Shown piece after piece: positions 50,404 to 59,349 of a DNA stretch of 64,000 bases (its first letter is position 1; each line of letters opens with the position of its first letter). This stretch comes from WTGA01 sp965214055 (GTDB lineage Bacteria; Pseudomonadota; Gammaproteobacteria; Arenicellales; Poriferihabitantaceae): the NCBI GenBank assembly GCA_965214055.1, contig OZ243931.1:310001-374000 (forward strand), in the 5' to 3' direction. The position numbers and the translations under genes are program-made. The notes under the pieces were generated by a model. It saw only the letters and a program-made list of their open reading frames with translations. It ran no database searches and was not told the DNA's origin.

Positions 50404-51581
50404 TTCGCCCCCATGGAAGTGATGCGCTCACCCCCCTGTCCGTGGGGGATGAGGCACTCCGGAAAAAACTGTACTCGGAAGCACAGGGACTGGAATCCGT
50501 TCTCCTGAGTTCTGCCGGGGCGGCGAATGCGGTCATGCTCGGTGCGGGCTATTTCACCCCGCTTTCCGGGTTCATGGACAGGTCCGACGCCTTGAATGTC
50601 GCCAGAACCATGCACACCCAGGATGGATTGTTGTGGCCCGTCCCGGTACTGTGCCTGGTCAAAGATCCAGGGCAAGTGGAAAAACAGCAGCGCGTAGCCC
50701 TCACAGACCCCAATCTGGAGGGAAAACCGGTGTTGGCAATCATGGATATCCAGTCAGTGGAACACCTGTCAGACACTGAAATGCTGGAAATCTGCGAGAA
50801 CGTATACCGGACAACCGACTCCGGGCATCCGGGGGTTGCGGAGTTCATGGACCAGGGACAGACCGTGCTTTCCGGTCCCATACAGGTCCTGAATTACAGC
50901 TACTTCGCCTCGGAGTACAGCGGAACATTCCGTACCGCCATGGAAATCCGGAACGACATCCAAAACCATGGCTGGGGAAAAACCGTCGCTTTCCAGACTC
51001 GAAACCCCATGCATCGGGCCCATGAAGAATTGTGCCGAATTGCCATGGAGCGAGTGGGAGCAGACGGCTGTGTGATCCACATGTTGCTGGGGAAGCTGAA
51101 ACCCGGGGACATTCCCGCAGAAGTCCGCGATGCGGCCATCCGGAAAATGGTGGAACTGTATTTTCCGAAAAAGACCATGATGATCGCCGGATACGGATTT
51201 GACATGCTGTACGCAGGACCCAGAGAAGCCGTATTGCATGCCATTTTCAGACAGAACATGGGTGCCACACATTTCATCATTGGTCGGGACCACGCAGGGG
51301 TCGGCGACTACTATGGTGCCTTCGATTCCCAGACCATTTTCGAGGACATTCCAAAGGGCGAACTTGAAATCGAGATCTTCAATGCCGACCACACCGCCTA
51401 TTCCAGGAAACTGGACAGGGTAGTCATGATGCGGGAGGCTCCGGACCACACCCTGGAGGATTTCGTTTTGCTTTCGGGCACCCGGGTCCGGGAAATGCTG
51501 TCCCAGGGAATTGCGCCCCCGTCCGAATTCTCCAGACCGGAAGTTGCCAGCATACTGATGCAGTATTACCAGTCGGAATAG
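50400..51581 (+). CDS. sat: sulfate adenylyltransferase (ATP sulfurylase), dissimilatory type
   Basis: Interconverts ATP plus sulfate with APS plus pyrophosphate. The active-site motif QTRNPMHRAHE and the second motif GRDHAGVGDYYG are both intact. The 393-aa homomeric Sat form differs from the assimilatory CysDN and is the one used in dissimilatory sulfur metabolism, where in sulfur oxidisers it makes ATP from APS. AprA at the right edge of the window supplies the partner step. The ATG at 50400 overlaps the aroG stop (ATGA), so it is probably translated from the same mRNA. Confidence 0.94.
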   Translation: MIRPHGSDALTPLSVGDEALRKKLYSEAQGLESVLLSSAGAANAVMLGAGYFTPLSGFMDRSDALNVARTMHTQDGLLWPVPVLCLVKDPGQVEKQQRVALTDPNLEGKPVLAIMDIQSVEHLSDTEMLEICENVYRTTDSGHPGVAEFMDQGQTVLSGPIQVLNYSYFASEYSGTFRTAMEIRNDIQNHGWGKTVAFQTRNPMHRAHEELCRIAMERVGADGCVIHMLLGKLKPGDIPAEVRDAAIRKMVELYFPKKTMMIAGYGFDMLYAGPREAVLHAIFRQNMGATHFIIGRDHAGVGDYYGAFDSQTIFEDIPKGELEIEIFNADHTAYSRKLDRVVMMREAPDHTLEDFVLLSGTRVREMLSQGIAPPSEFSRPEVASILMQYYQSE

Positions 51582-51673
51582 CCACGGATTCCATCTTTTT
51601 TCCTGCCTCCTGTTTCAGTGATAGAATCCCCGGGATTGGTGTGTAACAACCTTCTCTACCTCCAGGAGTGATC

Positions 51674-52633
51674 GTGCCGGACGTCAAACATTGCCCTCTT
51701 CTGATACTCGGGTCCGGACCGGCCGGGTATACCGCTGCGGTTTATGCCGCCAGGGCGAATCGAAACCCGGTGCTGATCACCGGACTGGAACAGGGCGGAC
51801 AGCTGACAACCACCACCGATGTGGACAACTGGCCCGGAGACGATGCCGGGGTCCAGGGCCCGGAACTGATGAACCGGATGCAACGGCACGCCCAGCGGTT
51901 CAATACTGAAATCATCTTTGACCACATCCATACGGCATCATTGTCGGACCGGCCATTCCAACTGTGGGGCGACTCGGGCATCTATAGCTGCGATGCACTG
52001 ATCATTGCAACGGGTGCCTCGGCCAGATACATGGGCCTCGAGTCTGAAGAAGCCTTCAAGGGAAAGGGGGTTTCCGCCTGCGCCACCTGTGATGGGTTTT
52101 TCTACAAAAACCAGGATGTAGCGGTCATCGGTGGCGGCAATACCGCCGTGGAAGAGGCGCTGTACCTGTCCAATATCGCCTCTTCCGTCACCCTGGTTCA
52201 TCGCCGTGACGAATTGCGTGCCGAAGCCATCCTCGTTGACCAGCTTATGGCCAGGAGCCATAAAAACAACGGCAACATTTTCATTGAGTGGGACCATGTG
52301 CTGGATGAAGTCCTGGGAGATAACACCGGGGTGACCGGAATGCGAATACGGCATGTCAAGACGGAAGAGACCCGGGACATGGATTTGATGGGGGTGTTCA
52401 TTGCCATCGGGCATACCCCGAATACCAGCCTGTTTACCGGGCAACTGGAGATGCAGGGAAACTATATCGTCTGCAAAAGCGGACTTTCCGGCAATGCCAC
52501 CATGACCAGCATTGCGGGAGTGTTTGCCGCCGGGGATGTCATGGACCATGTCTATCGCCAGGCGGTCACGTCCGCGGGAACGGGGTGCATGGCGGCCCTG
52601 GATGCCGACAGGTTCCTGAAAGACCTGGACTGA
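51674..52633 (+). CDS. trxB: thioredoxin reductase
   Basis: FAD- and NADPH-dependent reductase of thioredoxin. FAD motif ILGSGPAGYTAAVYAARA is at the N-terminus, the redox pair is CATC (Cys136, Cys139), NADPH motif VIGGGNTAVEEAL follows, and the C-terminal FAD motif is GVFAAGDVMD. GTG at 51674 lies 5 bp after AGGAG and is preferred to the GTG at 51668. It follows sat by 92 bp and precedes an Smr gene by 7 bp. Confidence 0.95.
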   Translation: MPDVKHCPLLILGSGPAGYTAAVYAARANRNPVLITGLEQGGQLTTTTDVDNWPGDDAGVQGPELMNRMQRHAQRFNTEIIFDHIHTASLSDRPFQLWGDSGIYSCDALIIATGASARYMGLESEEAFKGKGVSACATCDGFFYKNQDVAVIGGGNTAVEEALYLSNIASSVTLVHRRDELRAEAILVDQLMARSHKNNGNIFIEWDHVLDEVLGDNTGVTGMRIRHVKTEETRDMDLMGVFIAIGHTPNTSLFTGQLEMQGNYIVCKSGLSGNATMTSIAGVFAAGDVMDHVYRQAVTSAGTGCMAALDADRFLKDLD

Positions 52634-52640
52634 ACCCATC

Positions 52641-53198
52641 GTGGGCAACCAGGACAAACCGGACGACGACATATCGCTGTTTCAGCAGGCCATGGCCGAT
52701 GTCAATCGGAACCATCGAAACTACCGGATCAACCAGACTGGAAGGGTCCCGGGAACCCCGGAGTCGAAAAAAAGCGTGCCCCCCCGCCGGGCACCCCCCC
52801 TGCGTACGCGCCCGCCGGCCCCGGTTGCCATTGACAACACCGACCAGGGGGACTCCGTGCTGTTTGCCCGGGCCGGGTTTCAACGCCAGCGGATCAGGCG
52901 GCTGAAACGCGGAGAGATAGCCTGTCAGTCTGTCCTGGACCTGCATGGGTTGAGGGCCCGTGAAGCCTCCGAGTCCATCACTGAATTTATCCACGAGTCG
53001 GCCCGGGAAGGCTGCGACTGTGTACTGATTATTCACGGCAAGGGGTATCATTCCGAAAACCGTCAGGGTGTGCTGAAGCCACTGACGATCAACTGGCTGA
53101 AAACCAGCCCCCTGGTGATGGCGTTCTGCTCAGCGGCCCCGGGAGATGGTGGTACCGGAGCGGTCTATGTCCTGTTGAAGAAATCGAAACCCCTGTAA
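52641..53198 (+). CDS. Smr domain protein
   Basis: A 185-aa protein with a disordered, basic and proline-rich N-terminal half (about residues 1-85) and a C-terminal Smr domain: LDLHGLRAREASESI, then LIIHGKGYHSENRQGVLK and GGTGAVYVLLKK. Smr domains of the YdaL/SmrA type act as DNA or RNA endonucleases. The LDLHG and HGKG motifs are intact. Likely cotranscribed with trxB. Start is GTG. Confidence 0.9.
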   Translation: MGNQDKPDDDISLFQQAMADVNRNHRNYRINQTGRVPGTPESKKSVPPRRAPPLRTRPPAPVAIDNTDQGDSVLFARAGFQRQRIRRLKRGEIACQSVLDLHGLRAREASESITEFIHESAREGCDCVLIIHGKGYHSENRQGVLKPLTINWLKTSPLVMAFCSAAPGDGGTGAVYVLLKKSKPL

Positions 53199-53235
53199 AC
53201 CGGCCCCGCATCCCCGGGTGGTTCCCGACAGGACA

Positions 53236-53841
53236 TCAGGGACACGCCGGGTTCCTGGCCGCAATGTTCCGATAAGTCAGGTTGATTCGCTGGCCGACGG
53301 GCAACCTTGTTTTGGGGACAGAATGTTTCCAGTTTTCCTGGGATTTTCCCTTCATGATCAACAATGAACCGTGGTCCAGGTCAATGTGGATACCCGGCCT
53401 TCCAGCCGGGTTCACGGGATGCAACACAAACCTGCGTTTGGCGCCCAGACTGACTGAGGCAATGGTGGGCTGTGCACCCAGTTCCTTTTCATCGTCACAG
53501 TGCCGTCCCATGCTGTCCTTCCCGTTTCGATACAGGTTCAGCAAAACACTGTTGAACGCGGCATCCATGAATGCTTCCGCTTTCTCCCGGATTTCCTGGA
53601 TTTCCATAAACCAGGGGTTCGGGAAATGGGTGGTTCCGGAATACGGGTATACGGCATTGCGGTCTCCATGCCAGGCAACCAGCCTGGGGGACACATGCTC
53701 TTTGCCGAACATTCGTATGACCTGTTTCTTCCACCGGGCTTTTTCCCGAATCCCGACAAAGAAACGGTCCGCTTCCGGCCCGGTCAAAAACCGGTTGACC
53801 AGAATGCATTCATTGGGGACGACGGTAATCGGCCGGGTCAC
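53236..53841 (-). CDS. alkB: AlkB-family 2-oxoglutarate/Fe(II) dioxygenase
   Basis: Repairs alkylated bases by oxidative demethylation. Iron ligands are in GRHCDDEKELG (HxD) and WKHSVPKT (distal His), and the 2-oxoglutarate-binding arginine is in QRINLTYRNI. The PYSGTTHFPNPWF segment resembles the ALKBH2/3-like subgroup of short bacterial proteins more than E. coli AlkB. Its start overlaps the stop of the upstream flavoprotein gene by 4 bp. Confidence 0.9.
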   Translation of the reverse strand: MTRPITVVPNECILVNRFLTGPEADRFFVGIREKARWKKQVIRMFGKEHVSPRLVAWHGDRNAVYPYSGTTHFPNPWFMEIQEIREKAEAFMDAAFNSVLLNLYRNGKDSMGRHCDDEKELGAQPTIASVSLGAKRRFVLHPVNPAGRPGIHIDLDHGSLLIMKGKSQENWKHSVPKTRLPVGQRINLTYRNIAARNPACP

Positions 53842-55232
53842 TCAAATATCTTTCCGGGGTTCAGGATATTATGGGGGTCCCAGGCCTGCTTGATCAGCTT
53901 CATGGGTCCGATGGCATCCCCCAGCTCCGATTGCAGGAATGCGATCTTCCCATACCCGATCCCATGCTCCCCCGTACAGGTTCCCTCCATGGAAAGTGCC
54001 CGCAAAACCATGCGGGTATGCAGATTTTCAGCAGCTTCCACTTCCTCTTCATTGGTGTGGTCCACCAGCAGCAGCAGATGGAAATTGCCGTCCCCGACAT
54101 GCCCGACAATGGGGGCCATGATGTTGGTTTCTTTCACATCCTGGCGCGTTTGATCGATGCATTCTGCAAGACGGGAAATGGGAACGCAGACATCCGTTGA
54201 CCAGATTCGGCCATCCGGCCGCAACAATTTACTGGCATACGCCACATCGTGTCTTGCCCGCCACATTCGATTTCTTTCCTCCGTGTTGGTCGTCCACTGG
54301 AAGGCACTGCCTCCATTTTCTCCGGCAATGGCCTGTGCAAGCTCCGTCTGTTCCTGCACGCCCTGTTCGCTGCCGTGAAACTCGAAAAACAGGGTTGGCA
54401 CCTCACTGAATTCGGTATTTGAATACGTGTTGACGGCACTCAGGGTGAGTTCGTCCAGCAATTCAACCCGGGCAACCGGAATCCCGTACTGAATGATTTC
54501 GATAACAGTATTCACCGCTCCCTCTATGGATTGAAAACAGCACACCGCGGCGGAAATGGCCTCCGGCACCGGATACAACCGGACGGTCAGTTCGGTAAAT
54601 ACCCCCAGCGTCCCCTCGGACCCCACCATCAGACGGGTCAGGTCATAGCCGGCGGATGATTTTCTGGAGCGTTTTGCCGTCCGTATCACGGAGCCATTGG
54701 CCAGCACCGCTTCAATATTCACCACATTTTCCCGCATGGACCCATACCGGACCGCATTGGTCCCGGATGCCCGGGTGGCCGCCATGCCCCCAATGGTGGC
54801 GTCAGCACCCGGATCAATCGGGAAAAACAACCCGGTTCCCTTCAGATGGGCATTGAGCTGCCGGCGGGTGACCCCCGGCTGCACCACCACATCGAAATCC
54901 TCGGCATTCACCGAAACGATGGCATTCATCAATCCGCTGTCGATGCAAATACCGCCCTTGAGTGCCGCGATGTTTCCCTCCAGGGAAGTCCCGGCACCAT
55001 GAGGAATGACCGGGGTCCGGTTCCGATTGCAGATACGGACGATTTCCTGCACTTCACCAGCATTCTGCGGCTGGATAACACCATGGGGAGGTTTCGAAGG
55101 ATGAAAGGACTCATCCTTTCCAAACTGGTTGCAGATGGCGGCAGTGGTTTGCAGTCGGTCACCGAAAATGGCGGACAATTCGTCCAGCGTCTGGTCATAA
55201 CTGAAAATTTCTTCATCCTGGTGTTGTTGCAT
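53838..55232 (-). CDS. FAD-linked oxidase, D-lactate/glycolate dehydrogenase family (GlcD-like)
   Basis: A vanillyl-alcohol-oxidase-type flavoprotein. The FAD-binding domain has VIPHGAGTSLEGN and DPGADATIGGMAATRASGTN, and the C-terminal domain ends with GTCTGEHGIGYGK, the family active-site region, and AWDPHNILNPGKIF. It resembles D-lactate dehydrogenase (cytochrome) and glycolate oxidase subunit GlcD; no GlcE or GlcF partners are adjacent, favouring a single-subunit D-2-hydroxyacid dehydrogenase. Length 464 aa. It overlaps the upstream glutaredoxin-like gene by 20 bp. Confidence 0.88.
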   Translation of the reverse strand: MQQHQDEEIFSYDQTLDELSAIFGDRLQTTAAICNQFGKDESFHPSKPPHGVIQPQNAGEVQEIVRICNRNRTPVIPHGAGTSLEGNIAALKGGICIDSGLMNAIVSVNAEDFDVVVQPGVTRRQLNAHLKGTGLFFPIDPGADATIGGMAATRASGTNAVRYGSMRENVVNIEAVLANGSVIRTAKRSRKSSAGYDLTRLMVGSEGTLGVFTELTVRLYPVPEAISAAVCCFQSIEGAVNTVIEIIQYGIPVARVELLDELTLSAVNTYSNTEFSEVPTLFFEFHGSEQGVQEQTELAQAIAGENGGSAFQWTTNTEERNRMWRARHDVAYASKLLRPDGRIWSTDVCVPISRLAECIDQTRQDVKETNIMAPIVGHVGDGNFHLLLLVDHTNEEEVEAAENLHTRMVLRALSMEGTCTGEHGIGYGKIAFLQSELGDAIGPMKLIKQAWDPHNILNPGKIFE

Positions 55233-55545
55233 GGTCCCCCCCGTGTTGGTTTATTGCGCTCATCATATCCCGGGAATCGAAGAAATAGTGACAGACTTCT
55301 TCATCATTCACGACCAGTACCGGAACGTACTCATGATACCACTGGAACCAGCGTTCATCGTCCTCAATGTCACGCATGGTCACCATTGTCGGGTATCTGT
55401 CCTGGGTCTGCCGCCGAAATCCGTCCAGGTCCACCTGCATTTTGTCGCAAAGATGGCAATCTTCCCGGTAATAAAATATGATTTCCACTGCGCTGGCCAT
55501 ACCAAAATACCGCCGGGATTCTTCCCGGTCTATTGATCCAGACAT
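55213..55545 (-). CDS. glutaredoxin-like protein (DUF836)
   Basis: A small thioredoxin-fold protein with the redox motif REDCHLCDKMQ and the cis-proline in YVPVLVVND, matching the DUF836 glutaredoxin-like group of unknown role. The start is uncertain: ATG at 55545 overlaps the ligA end by 16 bp, while an ATG at 55500 (MASAVEII) gives a more usual 95-aa protein. Sits between ligA and the GlcD-like gene in the same direction. Confidence 0.82.
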   Translation of the reverse strand: MSGSIDREESRRYFGMASAVEIIFYYREDCHLCDKMQVDLDGFRRQTQDRYPTMVTMRDIEDDERWFQWYHEYVPVLVVNDEEVCHYFFDSRDMMSAINQHGGDHATTPG

Positions 55546-57548
55546 TCTTGAAACCGGGATTCGTCCAGGGTTTCCACCCCCAGCTGCTCCGCCTTGTCGA
55601 CCTTTTTTGCACCGGCGTCCCTGCCCGCGATGACGTAGTCCGTATTCCTTGAGACGCTTCCCGTCACCCTGGCCCCCAGTGACTGCAGCCGGTTTTTGGC
55701 CTCGGACCGCGACATCCCGAGGGTTCCCGTCAACACCACGGTTTTCCCGGAAAAAAAACCGCCGCTGACCACGGACGGTGCCTTATGCGCCGGCCAGCTG
55801 ACCCCGGCGGCCAGCAATTTTTCGATTACTTTCCGGTTATGCTGCTGTTGGAAAAAAGTCGATACACTGTGTGCAACAATGGGACCGACATCGGGAATTC
55901 CCTGAAGGGTTTCCTCATCCGAATCCCTTATTTTCTCCAGGTCCGGCAGGTGGTCGGACAGGGTTTGTGCGGTGACCTCCCCCACCAGCGGGATGCCCAG
56001 TGCATACAGGAACCGGGCCAGCGTCGTGGATTTGCTTCTTTCCATGGCGCTTACCAGGTTCCCCGCTGATTTTTCTGCCATTCTCTCCAGGCCCGCCACC
56101 TGCTCCAGCGTCAACGTGTAGAGGTCGGCCACATCCTGGATCAATCCGCCATCCACCAGCTGCTCCACCAGCTTCTCACCAAGTCCATCGATGTCCATGG
56201 CTTTCCGGCTTGCAAAGTGCCTGATGCTTTCCTTTTTCTGGGCATCGCAGAACAACCCGCCACTGCACCGCGCGATAACCCCTTCGCTCTCATAGACAAT
56301 AGGGGACTGGCAGACCGGGCACGTTTCGGGATAGACAAACGCCCTGGCATTTTTCTTTCGATGGGACCGTACCACGGAAACCACTTCGGGAATCACGTCT
56401 CCGGCCCGCCTGACAATGACGCAGTCTCCGACCCGCACATCCAGCCGGGCAATTTCCTCCCGGTTGTGCAGCGTCGCATTGGATACCGTCACCCCCCCCA
56501 CAAAAACCGGTTTGAGCCGGGCTACCGGAGTAATCGCCCCGGTTCGGCCCACCTGGATATCAATCTTTTCGACCCGGGTCATTTCCTCCTGGGCCGGGAA
56601 CTTGTGTGCAATGGCCCACCGGGGAGCCCTGGCGGTAAAGCCGAGTCTGTCCTGCCAGTCCATCCTGGATACCTTGTAGACCACACCATCAATATGAAAG
56701 GGCAGTTTTTCACGCTGGGCGAGCAGCTTTCGGTAATAATCCAGGCAGCCCCTGGCTCCCTCAACGGTTTCCATGAGGTCCGGGACCGGCAACCCCAGGG
56801 CCCTGAGCCATTCCAGGGATTCAACGTGGGTGGGGGGGGCCGGATGACCTGAAACACGACCCAACCCATAACAGTAAAGACTCAATGGCCGAGAGGCCGT
56901 GATGCTCGGGTCCAGTTGACGCAAACTGCCTGCCGCGGCGTTTCTTGGGTTCACGAATGTTTTTTGACCGGATTTCCGTTGTGCCCGATTCAACGCTTCA
57001 AAATCATCCGTCCGCATAAACACCTCTCCCCTGGCTTCCAGAACATCCGGAATCCGTTCTCCCTGGAGCCAGGTGGCCGTCCCAAGCACTTTCCGGATAT
57101 TTTGGGTAATATTTTCGCCTTTCCTCCCATCCCCCCGGGTGGCCGCCTGGACCAGCCAGCCGTTTTCATAGGTAAGACTCACCGCGAGGCCGTCCAGCTT
57201 GGGCTCCGCCACATACAAAATTTCACCCTCCCCGACATCCAGGAGTTCCCGGACCCGGCGGTCAAAGTTGATTACGGCCTTATTCTCGAACGCATTGCCC
57301 AGGGACCGCATTGGTACGGCATGCTCCACTTCGGAAAAGGTTTTTGCCGCATACCCCCCCACTTTTCGGGTGGGCGAGTCAGCGGACTGGTATTGGGGAA
57401 ATTCAGCCTCCAGTTCCGACAGCTCACGGAGTAAACGGTCATACCCGGCATCCGGAATCTCCGGATCATCCAGGACGTAATACCGATAATTGTGATATTC
57501 GAGCTGTTCCCGCAACAGAAAGATTTTCTGTAAGACGTTCTTCGGCAT
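55530..57548 (-). CDS. ligA: NAD-dependent DNA ligase
   Basis: Seals nicks in replication and repair. The adenylated Lys117 is in VAEPKLDGLAV; the OB fold, four-cysteine zinc finger (CPVCQSP, then ARCSGGLFCDAQ), helix-hairpin-helix repeats and C-terminal BRCT domain (TVVLTGTLGMSRSEAKNRL onward) follow in order. 672 aa is the standard length. zipA lies 23 bp upstream, as in other gammaproteobacteria. Confidence 0.97.
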   Translation of the reverse strand: MPKNVLQKIFLLREQLEYHNYRYYVLDDPEIPDAGYDRLLRELSELEAEFPQYQSADSPTRKVGGYAAKTFSEVEHAVPMRSLGNAFENKAVINFDRRVRELLDVGEGEILYVAEPKLDGLAVSLTYENGWLVQAATRGDGRKGENITQNIRKVLGTATWLQGERIPDVLEARGEVFMRTDDFEALNRAQRKSGQKTFVNPRNAAAGSLRQLDPSITASRPLSLYCYGLGRVSGHPAPPTHVESLEWLRALGLPVPDLMETVEGARGCLDYYRKLLAQREKLPFHIDGVVYKVSRMDWQDRLGFTARAPRWAIAHKFPAQEEMTRVEKIDIQVGRTGAITPVARLKPVFVGGVTVSNATLHNREEIARLDVRVGDCVIVRRAGDVIPEVVSVVRSHRKKNARAFVYPETCPVCQSPIVYESEGVIARCSGGLFCDAQKKESIRHFASRKAMDIDGLGEKLVEQLVDGGLIQDVADLYTLTLEQVAGLERMAEKSAGNLVSAMERSKSTTLARFLYALGIPLVGEVTAQTLSDHLPDLEKIRDSDEETLQGIPDVGPIVAHSVSTFFQQQHNRKVIEKLLAAGVSWPAHKAPSVVSGGFFSGKTVVLTGTLGMSRSEAKNRLQSLGARVTGSVSRNTDYVIAGRDAGAKKVDKAEQLGVETLDESRFQECLDQ

Positions 57549-57571
57549 CGTAATGAAGCAACAACGGGGTT

Positions 57572-59248
57572 TCAGTACGATTTAAATATCCTCATTGCCT
57601 CTTCACTGCCCGAGGCCAGCCCCAGTGCCTGCATTTCCTTTGCGGCATTTTCAATGGACCGCCTGACCCGGTCGATATCATCCTGGGACACATCCTGATT
57701 GTTTTTCCACAACGCCTCGGCCCGCACCCTGGATGCAAAGGATTTGGCGGTATCCATCATTTCAGCAAACACCGCTCCCGGCAGGCGATTGATGGCGGGC
57801 CTGAAAAAAAAGATCACTCCTTCGGTGGACAACTCCGACAAGTCCTCAAAATCAAATTTGCCGGTTTCATTCATATTCACCAGGCAATACAGGCTGACAT
57901 TTTCCTTGCTGGCTTTTTTATATCGGATGAAAAAATGATTCTCCCCTTTTTCCAGTCCCAGTTGAGCCGCAGCGCGTTCAATCTCCCGCCCATTAATATA
58001 GTTTGTCTGGACGGGCTTGACATGCACGAGATGTACCGAGTCGTAGTATCGAATGAACCCGTAGATGGCCCGGGCCTGCTGCAGCGCACCTTTCTTGTCT
58101 GCCATGAACGAGTAATGCCGCCCGGTTCCCACCGCGATTCTTTCCACCATCCGAACAAATTTCTCCAGTTCCCATTCGCTGACCGGACCGTCCGGGTCTG
58201 CCAGCTGGATGGAGACCACGATGTCATTGAAACGTGCTCCCTCCGCCTGTTCCTCCACATTGAACCACTTCTGATCGGGAACCTTCAACCCGAATATCCG
58301 GCATTTATCGAACAATGAAGAGGCCCCGGCACGGTATTGCGCGATGACGGTTTCCCGGCCGACATCCTTGCCTCCGAAAATTTTAGCCCAGTAATCGATC
58401 TGGGTGATCCGGGTAAATCCTTCGATCTCCGGATAGGTGAAAACCCCCGGGTCGTCTATCACAGACTCCCGGTGTTCCGGTTGGCTTTCCGGATCATCCT
58501 CTCCAAGACCCAGGGTCGGTTCAACCCGGGCCGCCTCCACCTTGTCTGGATACGGATATTTTTGATCCAGCATGTCCGGATAGGGAAATGCCGGTTCATC
58601 TTCCGGTGAGTCATCCTGCTCACGGCTTCCCGGGGTTTCTCCATTCCCCGAATCCGGGAAATCCGGCTTCTCTTCGCGGTCGTCGTGATCCGCCAGATCA
58701 CTTACGCTTGCGGTCCCGTCATTTTCCCCGGCCGGTATTTCATCGCCGGGATCATCGGGTTCGCCTCTATCCAGGCCCGTTTCCCCATTGGGACGACCAG
58801 GAAGGTCCGCGTTCCCATCGCTTTCATTCCGGTCTTCACCGGAAACCGGGTGATCCAGCATGACTTCGACTGCGAGCACGGGGATTTCTGTTTCCGGGTC
58901 CTCATCCTGTTGCCCATCCATTCCACCCCGGTCCCGCTGCTCCCTGTCTTCATCGGCGGTGCCAGCATCCCGGTCTCCGTCGACCGGGGCGGCCAGGTCT
59001 GATGAAGAGAAGGCATCGCCGGGTTTTTCCCTGGTATCGCGATGGGAACCTCCCCTGCTTTCCGTTCTTCCCCCGTCCAGTTCCAGGTCCGGGCCCAATT
59101 CGTCGAGATCATCCAAAATACGGTCATCGTCATCTTCCGTGGATGATGGGGTCTTCCGTTTCGACCACCTGATAACCAGATAGACAACCGCCAGCAAAAC
59201 CACCCCGACAATAATCAGGGAAAGCTGAAGATTCAGATTCAGATTCAC
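57572..59248 (-). CDS. zipA: cell division protein ZipA
   Basis: Membrane anchor for FtsZ at the divisome. An N-terminal helix (about residues 9-27) without cleavage site is followed by a basic cluster WSKRK, then a very long Asp/Glu/Pro/Gly-rich linker (about residues 35-270) and the C-terminal ZipA domain (from about 310, with RFNDIVVSIQLADPDGP and SEWELEKFVRMVERIA). At 558 aa it is far longer than E. coli ZipA (328), the extra length being linker and a segment repeated in style (DREEKPDFPDSG). Position between smc and ligA is canonical. Confidence 0.92.
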   Translation of the reverse strand: MNLNLNLQLSLIIVGVVLLAVVYLVIRWSKRKTPSSTEDDDDRILDDLDELGPDLELDGGRTESRGGSHRDTREKPGDAFSSSDLAAPVDGDRDAGTADEDREQRDRGGMDGQQDEDPETEIPVLAVEVMLDHPVSGEDRNESDGNADLPGRPNGETGLDRGEPDDPGDEIPAGENDGTASVSDLADHDDREEKPDFPDSGNGETPGSREQDDSPEDEPAFPYPDMLDQKYPYPDKVEAARVEPTLGLGEDDPESQPEHRESVIDDPGVFTYPEIEGFTRITQIDYWAKIFGGKDVGRETVIAQYRAGASSLFDKCRIFGLKVPDQKWFNVEEQAEGARFNDIVVSIQLADPDGPVSEWELEKFVRMVERIAVGTGRHYSFMADKKGALQQARAIYGFIRYYDSVHLVHVKPVQTNYINGREIERAAAQLGLEKGENHFFIRYKKASKENVSLYCLVNMNETGKFDFEDLSELSTEGVIFFFRPAINRLPGAVFAEMMDTAKSFASRVRAEALWKNNQDVSQDDIDRVRRSIENAAKEMQALGLASGSEEAMRIFKSY

Positions 59249-59349
59249 ATGGGCCTCACTGACGGATCATTCGTTGTCACGTTTCAAAATCAAATCGGGG
59301 TCAAGCCATCTCCTGTCCGCACTGCACCAAGGCCTTCCGGGGGTATCCA

